Source of the DNA: a virus
IMG/VR virus record: IMGVR_UViG_3300006916_000217
Span: 1-30,658 of that record
Length of the DNA stretch: 30,658 bases
Direction: 5' to 3' (one strand)
Part shown: piece by piece, positions 1 to 7,757 of the stretch
How the letters are laid out: the number at the start of each line of letters is the position of its first letter
How positions within the stretch are numbered: position 1 is the first letter of the stretch
Made by a program: the position numbers and the translations under genes
Notes under the pieces: generated by a model
Databases searched by the model: none
The model's input: only the letters and a program-made list of their open reading frames with translations
Told to the model about the DNA's origin: nothing

Positions 1-1526
1 ATCACAAAGCTTCCAGTTCCTCATCAATTCCTATGCCAATCCAACAAACAGAACATCAAGAGATCCAACCGCTTGTCGGTAGCTACAGCGCCATTACAAA
101 CCGCAAGGTCACAGAGGATGCTTGCCGCCTGTTCGGCTACTTCAAGGGCCAACACGGCGACAGTGCTGCTTACTTCTGGCCGATCTACGACAAAGAGCGG
201 CGCTTGACCGGTTACAAGATCCGTAAACCCAACAAGCAATTCGTCCAACACGGATCCAATCCGGATAACACGTTCCTTGGACAGGAGAAGTGGAGCGCTG
301 GTGGCAAACTGCTGGTCATCTTTGAAGGTGAGTACGACTGCCTTAGCTACGCCACGGTGCGGAAGACCTGGCCCTGTGTGTCGCTGCCAAACGGTGCTGA
401 CTCAGCAGAGCGCTGCATCAGGAACAACCTTGATTGGTTGCTGAAGTTTGAGGAGGTGATCCTGTGCTTTGACAGCGATGAGCATGGTTCAGTCGCGGCC
501 AAGAAGGTGGTTCAACTGCTTCCACCACGCAAGGCAAAGATCGGTGCCATAGAGGGCTATAAAGACGCCTCTGAGGCCCTTGTAGCGGGCGATAGCAAAG
601 CCATCATGCAGATGGTGTGGACAGCCGCCAAGTACGAGCCTGACGGGATTGTGAACGGCTCCAATTTGCTGGAGTTTGTGTTGGCTGATCCAAAGGTTGA
701 GAGCGTTGAATATCCCTACTCGTTCCTTAACGACAAGCTGCATGGCTTGCGTAAAGGTGAGCTTGTCACTGTTACAGCTGGCACAGGTATTGGTAAATCC
801 ACTTTTGTTTCAGAGATTGCTTATGACTTGCTCACACGGCAAGGGGAAACTGTTGGCTACGTCGCTCTTGAGGAGAACATCAGACGTACTGCTCGGCGTT
901 TTGTTGGAATGGAGCTTGATTACCCTATCCATATTGATCGGGGTTACTTCACTGATGAACAAGTTGAAGCTGCGTTTGATAAGACGCTTGGATCCGGTCG
1001 TCTGTATCTCTACGACCATTTTGGTTCTTTGGACCCTACCGTTCTTCTTAATCGGATACGCCATCTTGTTTCTGGCTGCAATTGTAACTGGATCATTTTC
1101 GATCACCTTTCGATTCTGGTATCGGGTCTTGATCAAGGTGACGAACGCCGGGCAATTGACCAAACCATGACAAAACTCCGTAGCTTCGTTGAAGAGACTG
1201 GCTGCGGCATGATTCTTGTGTCACACTTACGCCGACCACAAGGCGATAAGGGCCATGAAAATGGAGCGCAAACTGCTCTATCTCAGCTCAGGGGTAGCCA
1301 TAGCATCCCTCAGCTCAGTGATGTTTGTCTGGGGTTGGAACGTGACCAACAAACCGCAGACTCAACCGAAGGGACTACCGTACGCGTGCTCAAGAATCGG
1401 TTCACCGGGTGGTGTGGAGCTGTGGGTGAAGTGAGATATGAAGAAAGTACAGGCAGAATGTTGGAGCTTTCCAGCAATAAAACTACATCCACCAAAGTAG
1501 ATGATTCTTTTGAAACCGATTTTTGA
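1..1526 (+). CDS. gp4: Primase/helicase, T7 gp4-like (5' partial)
   Basis: Bifunctional replicative primase and 5'-3' DNA helicase. The frame is open back to base 3, so the true start and the N-terminal zinc-binding domain of the primase probably lie upstream. Numbering from the ATG at 33: a Toprim region with FEGEYD near residues 97-102 and FDSDEHG near 146-152; Walker A GTGIGKST at 250-257; Walker B IIFDH at 354-358; and an SHLRRP/QLRGS helicase core near 397-422. The protein ends in an acidic tail, DDSFETDF, closely like the T7 gp4 tail (NDTDF), whose terminal Phe contacts the polymerase. The Met at 33 aligns with the internal start of the short T7 form gp4B, so a helicase-only form is possible. 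A small ORF overlaps its 3' end. Confidence 0.95.
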   Translation, partial: HKASSSSSIPMPIQQTEHQEIQPLVGSYSAITNRKVTEDACRLFGYFKGQHGDSAAYFWPIYDKERRLTGYKIRKPNKQFVQHGSNPDNTFLGQEKWSAGGKLLVIFEGEYDCLSYATVRKTWPCVSLPNGADSAERCIRNNLDWLLKFEEVILCFDSDEHGSVAAKKVVQLLPPRKAKIGAIEGYKDASEALVAGDSKAIMQMVWTAAKYEPDGIVNGSNLLEFVLADPKVESVEYPYSFLNDKLHGLRKGELVTVTAGTGIGKSTFVSEIAYDLLTRQGETVGYVALEENIRRTARRFVGMELDYPIHIDRGYFTDEQVEAAFDKTLGSGRLYLYDHFGSLDPTVLLNRIRHLVSGCNCNWIIFDHLSILVSGLDQGDERRAIDQTMTKLRSFVEETGCGMILVSHLRRPQGDKGHENGAQTALSQLRGSHSIPQLSDVCLGLERDQQTADSTEGTTVRVLKNRFTGWCGAVGEVRYEESTGRMLELSSNKTTSTKVDDSFETDF

Positions 1527-1803
1527 CGTTCACATCCGCGAGTTGAACGACCGCAAAGTCTCAATCTTTGCCACAACCGAGGAAGCCAAGACTTTCTGCA
1601 GGCCCTATTTCAAATCCAATGACTTCTGTTTCGATTGCAATTACGAAGGGCTTGAGCGATTCGTTGACGAAGCTCTCGCAGCCGGACTCAAAACCTTTAT
1701 CGACTCTGGTGTTCGATGTCGAGACAAATGCCCTAAAAATCGGGGACGTTACTACGATTCACTGCTGTGCGATTCACGACGGGAACCAGACGCGGCTGTA
1801 TGA
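1501..1803 (+). CDS. Small hypothetical protein overlapping polymerase 5' end
   Basis: A 100-residue ORF starting 26 bases inside the primase/helicase gene and running far into the polymerase gene in another frame. Its first 70 residues look protein-like, with amphipathic segments and several Cys (FCFDCNYEG near residues 42-50). The last 30, which overlap the polymerase exonuclease motif, look like out-of-frame sequence. I do not recognise a family. It could be a genuine overlapping gene, or the remains of a longer protein whose end has been overrun by the polymerase. No Shine-Dalgarno sequence is visible before the ATG at 1501. Confidence 0.45.
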   Translation: MILLKPIFDVHIRELNDRKVSIFATTEEAKTFCRPYFKSNDFCFDCNYEGLERFVDEALAAGLKTFIDSGVRCRDKCPKNRGRYYDSLLCDSRREPDAAV

Positions 1804-3448
1804 AGATCCCAAGGTTTGGATTCCCATCCTTGAGAATGCTGATGTACTGGTTGGTCACAACATCATCCAGTACGACGTGCCTGCCATACAGCAGGTTTAC
1901 CCCAAGTTCAAACCAAAGGGGCACCTGCTTGACACGTTGATTGTTTGTCGGATGTTGTACCCAAACATCCTTGACAAAGACTTCAAGCGCAAGTGGCCGG
2001 ACATGCCAATGCAGATGTATGGCCGTCACAGTTTGGAAGCTTACGGCTACCGCTTGGGCTTTCAAAAAGCACACGCAGACATTACAGACTTCAGCACACT
2101 CACCCCTGAGTTAGCCGAAAGGTGTGTCTGTGACGTGGATTTGAATGCTAAGCTTTTCACTCGGTTGCAACCAAAGATTGAAGGCATCCCTTGTGCCATA
2201 GATCTAGAGATGAACTTTGCGAAGTTGATCTCCCTGCAGGAACGATCTGGGTTTCCGTTTGACGTTGAAGGAGCGCTCAAGCTGGAAGCCGAGGTCAATG
2301 AACAATTGAATATTCTCAGCGAACGATTGAGACAACGGTTCCCGTTCGTTGACGGTGGTGTCTTCACACCGAAGCGTGACAACTCCACACGGGGCTACAT
2401 CAAAGATGCGGCTATGTGTCGTCTTGATGAGTTGAACCCCAACTCACGAGATCACATTGCTTGGGCTCTGCAAACTCATCTGGAGTGGAAGCCAGAAGAG
2501 CTGACAGAGACAGGTAAACCGAAGGTGGATGAAACGATTCTGTCGAAGATTCCAGGAGCTGAGGATTTTGTTTCACACCTCACACTCCAAAAACGGCTAG
2601 GTCAATTGAGCACAGGTAACAACGCCTGGCTCAAACTCGTAGGAGAGGACCACTCACTGCACGGCAGTGTTATCACTGTCGGTTGTGCCACAGCTCGCTG
2701 TAGTCACGTTCACCCCAACATGGCCCAGGTGCCTGCTGTTAGGTCAGCCCTGGGATCGGAGTGCCGAACTCTGTTTGTACCTGACGTTTCGATGAAGCGC
2801 AAACAGGTGGGCGTTGACCTCAGCGGGATTGAGGCACGGTGTTTGGCCCACTACACCTACCCCTTTGATGGCGGTAAGTTTGCCGACGAGGTGTTGCACG
2901 GCGACATCCACACAGCAAATCAAAAGGCTGCTGGGCTAGCTACCAGAGATCAGGCCAAGACATTTTTCTACGCCTTGATGTATGGAGCTGGAGCAGAGAA
3001 GTTGACTTTGATCACCGGACAGGACGGTGGCAAACTCAAAAGAAAGTATTTCAAAAACATGCCAGCCTTGGACAAACTTACCAAGCTGGTAACTGAAAAG
3101 GCAGAAAGCCAGGGCTACATCAAAGCTTTGGATGGCCGTCAGATACAAATCCGCTCAGCGCATAGCAGCTTGAATTTCTTGCTGCAATCCGCTGGGGCAT
3201 TGATCAGCAAGGTCTGGTACATCAGGTGCTTTGAACTGCTGACCAAAGCTGGTTTGTTGTACGACACACACTGGACCTTCCTTGCCCACATTCACGACGA
3301 AATCCAATTTTCTGTGGAGAAAGCTCATGCACAACAACTCGGAGAACTCGCGATCAAGGCAGCTGCACTTGCCGGGGAAGACCTCGGCCTACGGATTCCC
3401 ATTGCAGCAGAATATAAAGTGGGAGACAACTGGGCCGATTGTCACTAA
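1709..3448 (+). CDS. gp5: DNA polymerase, family A, T7 gp5-like
   Basis: Replicative DNA polymerase with a 3'-5' exonuclease domain. Exo I is FDVETNAL right at the start and exo II is HNIIQYDVPA. Polymerase motif A is VDLSGIEARCLAHY, motif B is RDQAKTFFYALMYGAG, motif C is HIHDEIQ, and the protein ends in DNWADCH like T7 gp5 (PNWAICH). The Tyr at 2969-2971 matches T7 Tyr526 (position 762 in E. coli numbering), typical of virulent phages. The frame is open back to a TTG at 1568 and an ATG at 1619, but the sequence before 1700 looks non-native. The GTG at 1709 gives an N-terminus matching T7, so I chose it; no ribosome site is obvious for any candidate. The thioredoxin-binding region (2339-2458) is about half the T7 length, and the exo III Tyr is Arg. 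Confidence 0.93.
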   Translation: MFDVETNALKIGDVTTIHCCAIHDGNQTRLYEDPKVWIPILENADVLVGHNIIQYDVPAIQQVYPKFKPKGHLLDTLIVCRMLYPNILDKDFKRKWPDMPMQMYGRHSLEAYGYRLGFQKAHADITDFSTLTPELAERCVCDVDLNAKLFTRLQPKIEGIPCAIDLEMNFAKLISLQERSGFPFDVEGALKLEAEVNEQLNILSERLRQRFPFVDGGVFTPKRDNSTRGYIKDAAMCRLDELNPNSRDHIAWALQTHLEWKPEELTETGKPKVDETILSKIPGAEDFVSHLTLQKRLGQLSTGNNAWLKLVGEDHSLHGSVITVGCATARCSHVHPNMAQVPAVRSALGSECRTLFVPDVSMKRKQVGVDLSGIEARCLAHYTYPFDGGKFADEVLHGDIHTANQKAAGLATRDQAKTFFYALMYGAGAEKLTLITGQDGGKLKRKYFKNMPALDKLTKLVTEKAESQGYIKALDGRQIQIRSAHSSLNFLLQSAGALISKVWYIRCFELLTKAGLLYDTHWTFLAHIHDEIQFSVEKAHAQQLGELAIKAAALAGEDLGLRIPIAAEYKVGDNWADCH

Positions 3449-3818
3449 GTTCTGCACGGTTTGTAAACAAGACAAACCTGTTACTGAGTTTCACGGTGAC
3501 AAGCAGAAAGCTGATGGCCTGTATCCGCATTGCAGAACTTGCAACAGGATCAACGTAAAGAATCGCAAAAGATTGCGACAACACAATCCACCACCAGCTA
3601 ACGGTAGGTGTGAATGTTGCGGTCAAGTTAAAAAGCTAGTGCTCGATCATTGCCACACGACACAAGAGTTTCGTGGCTGGTTGTGCAGCGATTGCAACGT
3701 CGCACTTGGCAAACTTGGGGACGATACTCAAGGCGTCCTAAATGCGCTTGATTACCTTGAGCGCAAAAATATGATGACATCAATTGACGGAGGAGACCAC
3801 GATGAAACTGCTGCTTGA
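3327..3818 (+). CDS. Recombination endonuclease VII-like nuclease
   Basis: Probable His-Me finger (HNH) endonuclease of the T4 endonuclease VII type, which cuts branched DNA and Holliday junctions. It has CxxC pairs (FCTVC and CRTC), then CECCGQ, a catalytic LDHCH segment, and RGWLCSDCNVALG, matching the zinc and active-site layout of the family. The conserved part starts only at about base 3450, just after the polymerase stop. There is no ATG, GTG or TTG nearby; the closest in-frame choices are TTG 3402 and ATG 3327, both inside the polymerase gene. Start is therefore uncertain, and an ATT at 3438 cannot be excluded. Its 3' end overlaps the next gene. It may replace or supplement the T7 gp3 resolvase, whose usual place is upstream of this window. 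Confidence 0.85.
   Translation: MHNNSENSRSRQLHLPGKTSAYGFPLQQNIKWETTGPIVTKFCTVCKQDKPVTEFHGDKQKADGLYPHCRTCNRINVKNRKRLRQHNPPPANGRCECCGQVKKLVLDHCHTTQEFRGWLCSDCNVALGKLGDDTQGVLNALDYLERKNMMTSIDGGDHDETAA
3789..3795 (+). promoter_or_regulatory. Shine-Dalgarno site of the exonuclease gene
   Basis: GGAGGAG lies six bases before the ATG at 3802 and decides that start over the upstream TTG at 3784. It sits inside the end of the endonuclease gene, so the two genes overlap by 17 bases. Confidence 0.8.
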
Positions 3819-4578
3819 TGCAGACATGCTGCTGTATCAGACAGTGGCCAGTTGCGAGACAGAGATTGAGTGGATGCCTGACATCATCACTACTCATCTT
3901 CCAATTAAGCAAGCTAAACTCATGTTTACTGAGCTTGTGGAAGCAAAACAAAAGCAAGCCAAAGCTGACAGTGTTGTCCTTTGCTGGACTTCAAACGAAA
4001 ACTTTCGTAAGAAGGTTGATCCAACTTACAAAGGCAATCGTGTCAACTATCACCGCCGCAAACCTGTTGGTTTTGTAGCAACCAGGAACTGGGCTGAAGG
4101 AGCGTATCCCTCAGAGTGCTGGTTCAATCTGGAAGGTGATGATGTGCTCGGCATTTTGAGTACTCGTAATCCAGAACAAACCATTCTCTGGTCAGGTGAC
4201 AAAGACCTGAAACAGATTCCTGGCTTGCATCTTGATAACGAGGGCAACACTTACTCCATCTCCGACCTCGAAGCCGATGTTTATTTTTACCGCCAAGTTC
4301 TTACCGGCGATTCCACTGACGGGTATCCTGGCTGCCCTGGCGTTGGTCCAAAGACAGCGGAAAAACTCATCCCAGAAGAAGACTTCACAGAAGCCTCCGC
4401 ATGGGGAACTGTAATCAAACAGTACGAAAAGAAAGGCTTTGGCCCTGACTACGCTCTCACGCAAGCACGCCTTGCTCGCATTCTCAGAAACACCGAGTAC
4501 ACCTTTGATGAACTTCAACTATGGACACCACTCATGATCCCATCAACCCCTCCCACTACGCCATCGACGAAGGCGTAA
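3802..4578 (+). CDS. gp6: 5'-3' exonuclease, T7 gp6-like
   Basis: A 258-residue 5'-3' exonuclease of the FEN/PIN-like family, which in T7 degrades host DNA and removes RNA primers. The acidic metal-binding residues are visible in order: LLLDAD at residues 3-8, EGDD at 111-114, SGDKD at 131-135, and GDSTDG at 169-174. The last runs into a helix-hairpin-helix-like GCPGVGPKTA segment at 177-186. The start is fixed by the strong ribosome site at 3789-3795. The last 58 bases overlap the next gene in a different frame, suggesting coupled translation. Confidence 0.93.
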   Translation: MKLLLDADMLLYQTVASCETEIEWMPDIITTHLPIKQAKLMFTELVEAKQKQAKADSVVLCWTSNENFRKKVDPTYKGNRVNYHRRKPVGFVATRNWAEGAYPSECWFNLEGDDVLGILSTRNPEQTILWSGDKDLKQIPGLHLDNEGNTYSISDLEADVYFYRQVLTGDSTDGYPGCPGVGPKTAEKLIPEEDFTEASAWGTVIKQYEKKGFGPDYALTQARLARILRNTEYTFDELQLWTPLMIPSTPPTTPSTKA

Positions 4579-4838
4579 TTGAGTGCATTGATTACATCGA
4601 AAGCCATGCCTTTGATTTTCTTGAAGGTAACGTAATCAAATACGTCACTCGGTATCAACACAAAAACGGTGTTGAAGATCTTAAGAAAGCACGTTGGTAT
4701 CTTGATCGTTTAATCCAACGGTATGAATCTCGATCAACCTATGATCCAACGATTTACGAATCTGTTCTCAACTGCAATGACTTTGAATTCCAATTCCCGA
4801 ATAGTGAAACACTGGATGAAACAAGCAAACCAGCTTGA
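4521..4838 (+). CDS. DUF3310 protein (T7 gp1.7-related family)
   Basis: A 105-residue protein with the DUF3310 signature: NPSHY near the start, then IECIDYIES, FLEGNVIKYVTRYQHKNG and a following DLKKARWYLDRLI helix. The family includes the nucleotide kinase-like T7 gp1.7 and is common in phages, often as a short stand-alone protein. Nucleotide kinase activity is established for T7 gp1.7 and not for this short form, so the function here is inferred only. It sits among nucleotide-metabolism genes and overlaps both the exonuclease end and the MazG-like start. Confidence 0.88.
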   Translation: MDTTHDPINPSHYAIDEGVIECIDYIESHAFDFLEGNVIKYVTRYQHKNGVEDLKKARWYLDRLIQRYESRSTYDPTIYESVLNCNDFEFQFPNSETLDETSKPA

Positions 4839-5112
4839 CAAGCCAGATTGTGACAAACAACTTCAATTTCTTGAAGAAGAATTTTACGAAGTTATGCACG
4901 CTTGGAAAAACGAAACTCGACCTGAAGTTATCAAGGAACTTTGCGACCTTATCTGGGTTGCTTACGGTATGCTTCATACACTTGAAGTTGATCCAGACGC
5001 TGCTTTTGATCGCATTGCTGCGTCGAACTATTCCAAGCTGCCGTTCAAACTAATCGACGGTAAGGTGCAAAAAGGCCCAAACTACGAAAAACCCAACCTC
5101 ACTGATCTCTGA
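4816..5112 (+). CDS. MazG-like nucleotide pyrophosphohydrolase
   Basis: A 98-residue all-alpha NTP pyrophosphohydrolase-like protein. It has the EEEFYEV acidic helix near residues 19-25 and an ELCDLIWVAYG helix near 39-49, the ExxE and ExxD pattern that binds metal in MazG/dUTPase-like proteins. The ATG at 4816 overlaps the DUF3310 gene by 23 bases. The frame is open further upstream to 4723, but the extra residues are out-of-frame copies of the DUF3310 gene. The role could be removing unwanted NTPs or feeding dNMP pools; the substrate cannot be read from sequence. Confidence 0.82.
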   Translation: MKQANQLDKPDCDKQLQFLEEEFYEVMHAWKNETRPEVIKELCDLIWVAYGMLHTLEVDPDAAFDRIAASNYSKLPFKLIDGKVQKGPNYEKPNLTDL

Positions 5113-5113
5113 A

Positions 5114-6490
5114 ATGAATCCTGCAATCGCAATGACCGGCCGCGTTGAAAGCTGGCTGGAAAATCCTACGCGGCGCTACCCTGTCAGCTGCACGGTGTTT
5201 GTATGCCGTGACACGATGGACGAAGATCCTGATGGTTTGGAAGGTGCGTTCCAGTTTGTCTCTAAAGCTTTGCGCTATGGAGCTGGTGTATCTGTGCATC
5301 TATCACAACTTCGCGCCAAAGGAACAGAAAACGAGCACGGCATGGTTGCTTCTGGTCCTTGCGGTTTTATGGAAATCTTTTCCAAGTTCAACGAGATTCT
5401 TCGTAGAGGCGGACAGTACCGCAACGGAGCTGTTGTGTGTCACCTCGACGCGGACCATAAAGATCTCCTTGAGTTTCTAGATTACGATCGTTCACGTATT
5501 CCTTGGTTGAAGCGTTGTGTAAACATTGAGCCTGAAATTGTTAACGAGCCTGACAAGTTAGCTGCAATCATGAATGCTGCTCGTCGTGGCGATGTTTGGA
5601 TTGTTAAAAAGCAATACGACAAAAACGGCGATCGTATTTATTCCAACGTTTGCCAAGAGATTCTTCTCAAAAGCCGTGACACTTGTTTGTTGAATCACAT
5701 CAACCTCGGTATCTGCAAGGTTGAAGATATTCCTCAAGCTTTTGAAGATGGTATGCGGTTCTTGTGCGAACTGTACAAACAAACTGAAGTTGAAGATTCA
5801 GGTATTTACGTTCACAAAGACAAGCAAGTTGGTCTTGGTGTTCTTGGTCTTGCAAACTTGCTCGCCATTGAAGGCGTTGCTTACAAAGATTTTGTTCAAG
5901 CTTTGCAATACACCAACCTCGGTGTGTATAACGGCGTAACAAAACCTGGAGCAATTTCTGAAGCTCTTCTGGAAGGCTTTAAACGGGCCGCTGCAGTAGC
6001 CGAAGAGCATGGGATGTCTCGCGCCTTTACCGTAGCCCCTACAGCCTCTTGTGCGTACCGCTACCAGGATCGTGAAGGTTACACTACAACCCCTGAAATC
6101 GCTCCTCCTGTTAGCCGTAACATTGATCGCGCTAGTTCAACTCTCGGCGTGCAAAGTTACGAATTTAATCCCAAGTGTGAAACTGCTGAAGAAGTAGGTT
6201 GGGATATTTTCTTTACACTTAATTGTGAATGGCAAAGAATGATGGATAGCACTGGAATGGCACACGCTATTTCCATGAATTGGTGGTCAGACATGACAAC
6301 CATGGACCGTAATTTTATGGCACGATGGATTAACTCCCCCTTGAAGAGTTTGTATTACAGCCTTCAAGTGATACCGGATACGCAAGACAAAACTGACATC
6401 TACGCAGCACTAAAAGATGTTGATGTTGATGATTATCTTGCAGAAATCCTGGAGGAATCCGACCCTGTTCAATGTGATTGCGCCGAGTAA
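5114..6490 (+). CDS. nrdA: Ribonucleotide reductase class I alpha subunit
   Basis: Catalytic subunit that turns ribonucleotides into deoxyribonucleotides. It has the first active-site Cys at SCTVF (C26, E. coli C225), NVCQE at 178-182 (N437, C439 thiyl and E441 equivalents), CLLNHINLG with the second redox Cys at 191, and PTASCAYRY at 309-317. The paired Tyr of radical transfer, LYY at 413-415 (E. coli Y730/Y731), support class I over the older class II annotation used for such phage proteins. The C-terminal tail ends CDCAE and would take electrons from a host reductant. At 458 residues against 761 in E. coli, it lacks the N-terminal ATP cone, so the usual dATP off-switch is absent. It overlaps nrdB as TAATG. 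Confidence 0.92.
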   Translation: MNPAIAMTGRVESWLENPTRRYPVSCTVFVCRDTMDEDPDGLEGAFQFVSKALRYGAGVSVHLSQLRAKGTENEHGMVASGPCGFMEIFSKFNEILRRGGQYRNGAVVCHLDADHKDLLEFLDYDRSRIPWLKRCVNIEPEIVNEPDKLAAIMNAARRGDVWIVKKQYDKNGDRIYSNVCQEILLKSRDTCLLNHINLGICKVEDIPQAFEDGMRFLCELYKQTEVEDSGIYVHKDKQVGLGVLGLANLLAIEGVAYKDFVQALQYTNLGVYNGVTKPGAISEALLEGFKRAAAVAEEHGMSRAFTVAPTASCAYRYQDREGYTTTPEIAPPVSRNIDRASSTLGVQSYEFNPKCETAEEVGWDIFFTLNCEWQRMMDSTGMAHAISMNWWSDMTTMDRNFMARWINSPLKSLYYSLQVIPDTQDKTDIYAALKDVDVDDYLAEILEESDPVQCDCAE

Positions 6491-7203
6491 TGAACCCGTA
6501 TCAAAAACTACAGCAAAGAAAGCGTACCTGGACCCCGATTCAACCCACTGCGGGTAAACTAAGAGAAGGTTCAGAAGAAACCATTCGTCGAGCTTTGGCT
6601 CTTCGTGCTCTTGAACTGCCTGTCGGAGAATTTATCTCCGAGGCAGTCATGGGTGAGGTTCCCGAAGCGGCGCGAGACCTTCTTATTTCAAACATTCGTG
6701 ATGAGGAAAAGCATGATGTTGCACTCGGATACGCAGCTAGAGCGCACGGTGTTGACGCAACAGCAGAAGCGGAAGCACAACGCCTTAAAGAGGCTTGGGT
6801 CGATCATCCAGACCACACCGTACTCAAAGCAATGGTGGCTGAGAGAGCTGTATTCTTCGTTCTCCTCCCGTTCTTTCGCTTCTGTGGAGACACCGGATTA
6901 GCCGTAACTTCACAAGACATCAGTCGTGATGAACAGGTTCATGTTGCGAGTAACTCCTTGGTGTGTCGTGAGCTTGGTCTCACTGTCTCTCCTAGCCTTG
7001 ATCGCCTACGAAAGGCTACAATCGCTTGGGTGATGCAGCCTCTTGGCCGCTCAGAAGACAAATACCTGGACAAGCAGTTCTGGCTTGATCAGAGCGATAG
7101 CTTGATGTACGCCGGTAAAGCCGAAGGTTTGCTTGAAACTAAGCGAGCCCGTGTTCCTGCTTTCTTTGAAACAAGTAACATGGACTTACCTAGTTATGCG
7201 TAA
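6490..7203 (+). CDS. nrdB: Ribonucleotide reductase class I beta subunit
   Basis: A 237-residue ferritin-like radical-generating subunit that pairs with the NrdA encoded just upstream. Two ExxH metal motifs are visible: EEKH at 72-75 and EQVH at 148-151, with Glu 119 in AERA and a Glu at 42 or 47 as the likely other ligands. The place of the radical Tyr (E. coli Y122, four residues after the first His) is Leu 79, so a stable tyrosyl radical there is impossible. This agrees with published reannotation of cyanopodovirus reductases as class I with an unusual small subunit. Its metal and cofactor are unknown. The ATG at 6490 overlaps the nrdA stop. The tail (TSNMDLPSYA) probably docks on NrdA. 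Confidence 0.88.
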   Translation: MNPYQKLQQRKRTWTPIQPTAGKLREGSEETIRRALALRALELPVGEFISEAVMGEVPEAARDLLISNIRDEEKHDVALGYAARAHGVDATAEAEAQRLKEAWVDHPDHTVLKAMVAERAVFFVLLPFFRFCGDTGLAVTSQDISRDEQVHVASNSLVCRELGLTVSPSLDRLRKATIAWVMQPLGRSEDKYLDKQFWLDQSDSLMYAGKAEGLLETKRARVPAFFETSNMDLPSYA

Positions 7204-7205
7204 TT

Positions 7206-7757
7206 ATGTTTAATAGTTCAGAAAGCAAATCTGTTGACCCAGCCATTTGGAGTGATCCTTTTGGCTGGGATTTTTCTGGTGTTGAATTATCTGTTCGTTT
7301 TTGTGACATCTTAGGAACTTGCAACAGGGGTAAAAAGGCAAGACGACGCGCACGTCAAGCAGCACAAGCAGCCGCTGCCGCAGCACAAGCAGCTGAACGT
7401 CAACGCCAACAGCAACTAGAACAGCAACGCCAAGCACAGGCTGCACAAGCCGCCCGTCAAGCACAAGCAAGAGCAGCTGCACTAGCAGCGCAACGCCAAG
7501 CAGAAGCAGCTGCGCTAGCTACAAAACGTATTGGTGCTGCTACACAAGCACAACAAGATATTGTTGGTCAGCGTGAACAAGCAGCTTCTCAACAATTTAT
7601 TCAAGACATTGGTGCAGCAGGTGCAGAAGAACGACTAGGTGCAACAGTTGGTCAGCCTGGTATCTCTCGTACACAATTAACAGCTAGCACAACTCCTCTT
7701 GGCGGTTATAGTGGAACGTCTCCCGGAAACATCTCACCAACAGCTTTGAATATATGA
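7206..7757 (+). CDS. Ala/Gln-rich coiled-coil protein, likely virion-associated
   Basis: A 183-residue protein with a short Trp-containing N-terminus (WSDPFGWDF), a basic patch GKKARRRARQAA at about 43-54, then a long Ala/Gln/Arg stretch to about residue 130 with strong coiled-coil character. The tail is Gly/Ser/Thr-rich, ending TALNI. No family is recognised. It lies between the reductase and portal genes, the T7 gp6.7-7.3 region, where small virion and tail-assembly proteins sit, so a structural role is inferred. The basic patch and tail resemble those of the gene at 7937. Confidence 0.72.
   Translation: MFNSSESKSVDPAIWSDPFGWDFSGVELSVRFCDILGTCNRGKKARRRARQAAQAAAAAAQAAERQRQQQLEQQRQAQAAQAARQAQARAAALAAQRQAEAAALATKRIGAATQAQQDIVGQREQAASQQFIQDIGAAGAEERLGATVGQPGISRTQLTASTTPLGGYSGTSPGNISPTALNI

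Noticed and set aside
676-1170. A 164-codon + strand ORF inside the primase/helicase gene
   Set aside because: Out-of-frame copy of a well-conserved gene; the Leu-rich product is typical of a frame shadow.
1568-1708. Polymerase extension from TTG 1568 or ATG 1619
   Set aside because: The extra residues look like an out-of-frame reading of the small ORF, and T7 gp5 begins at the exo I motif.
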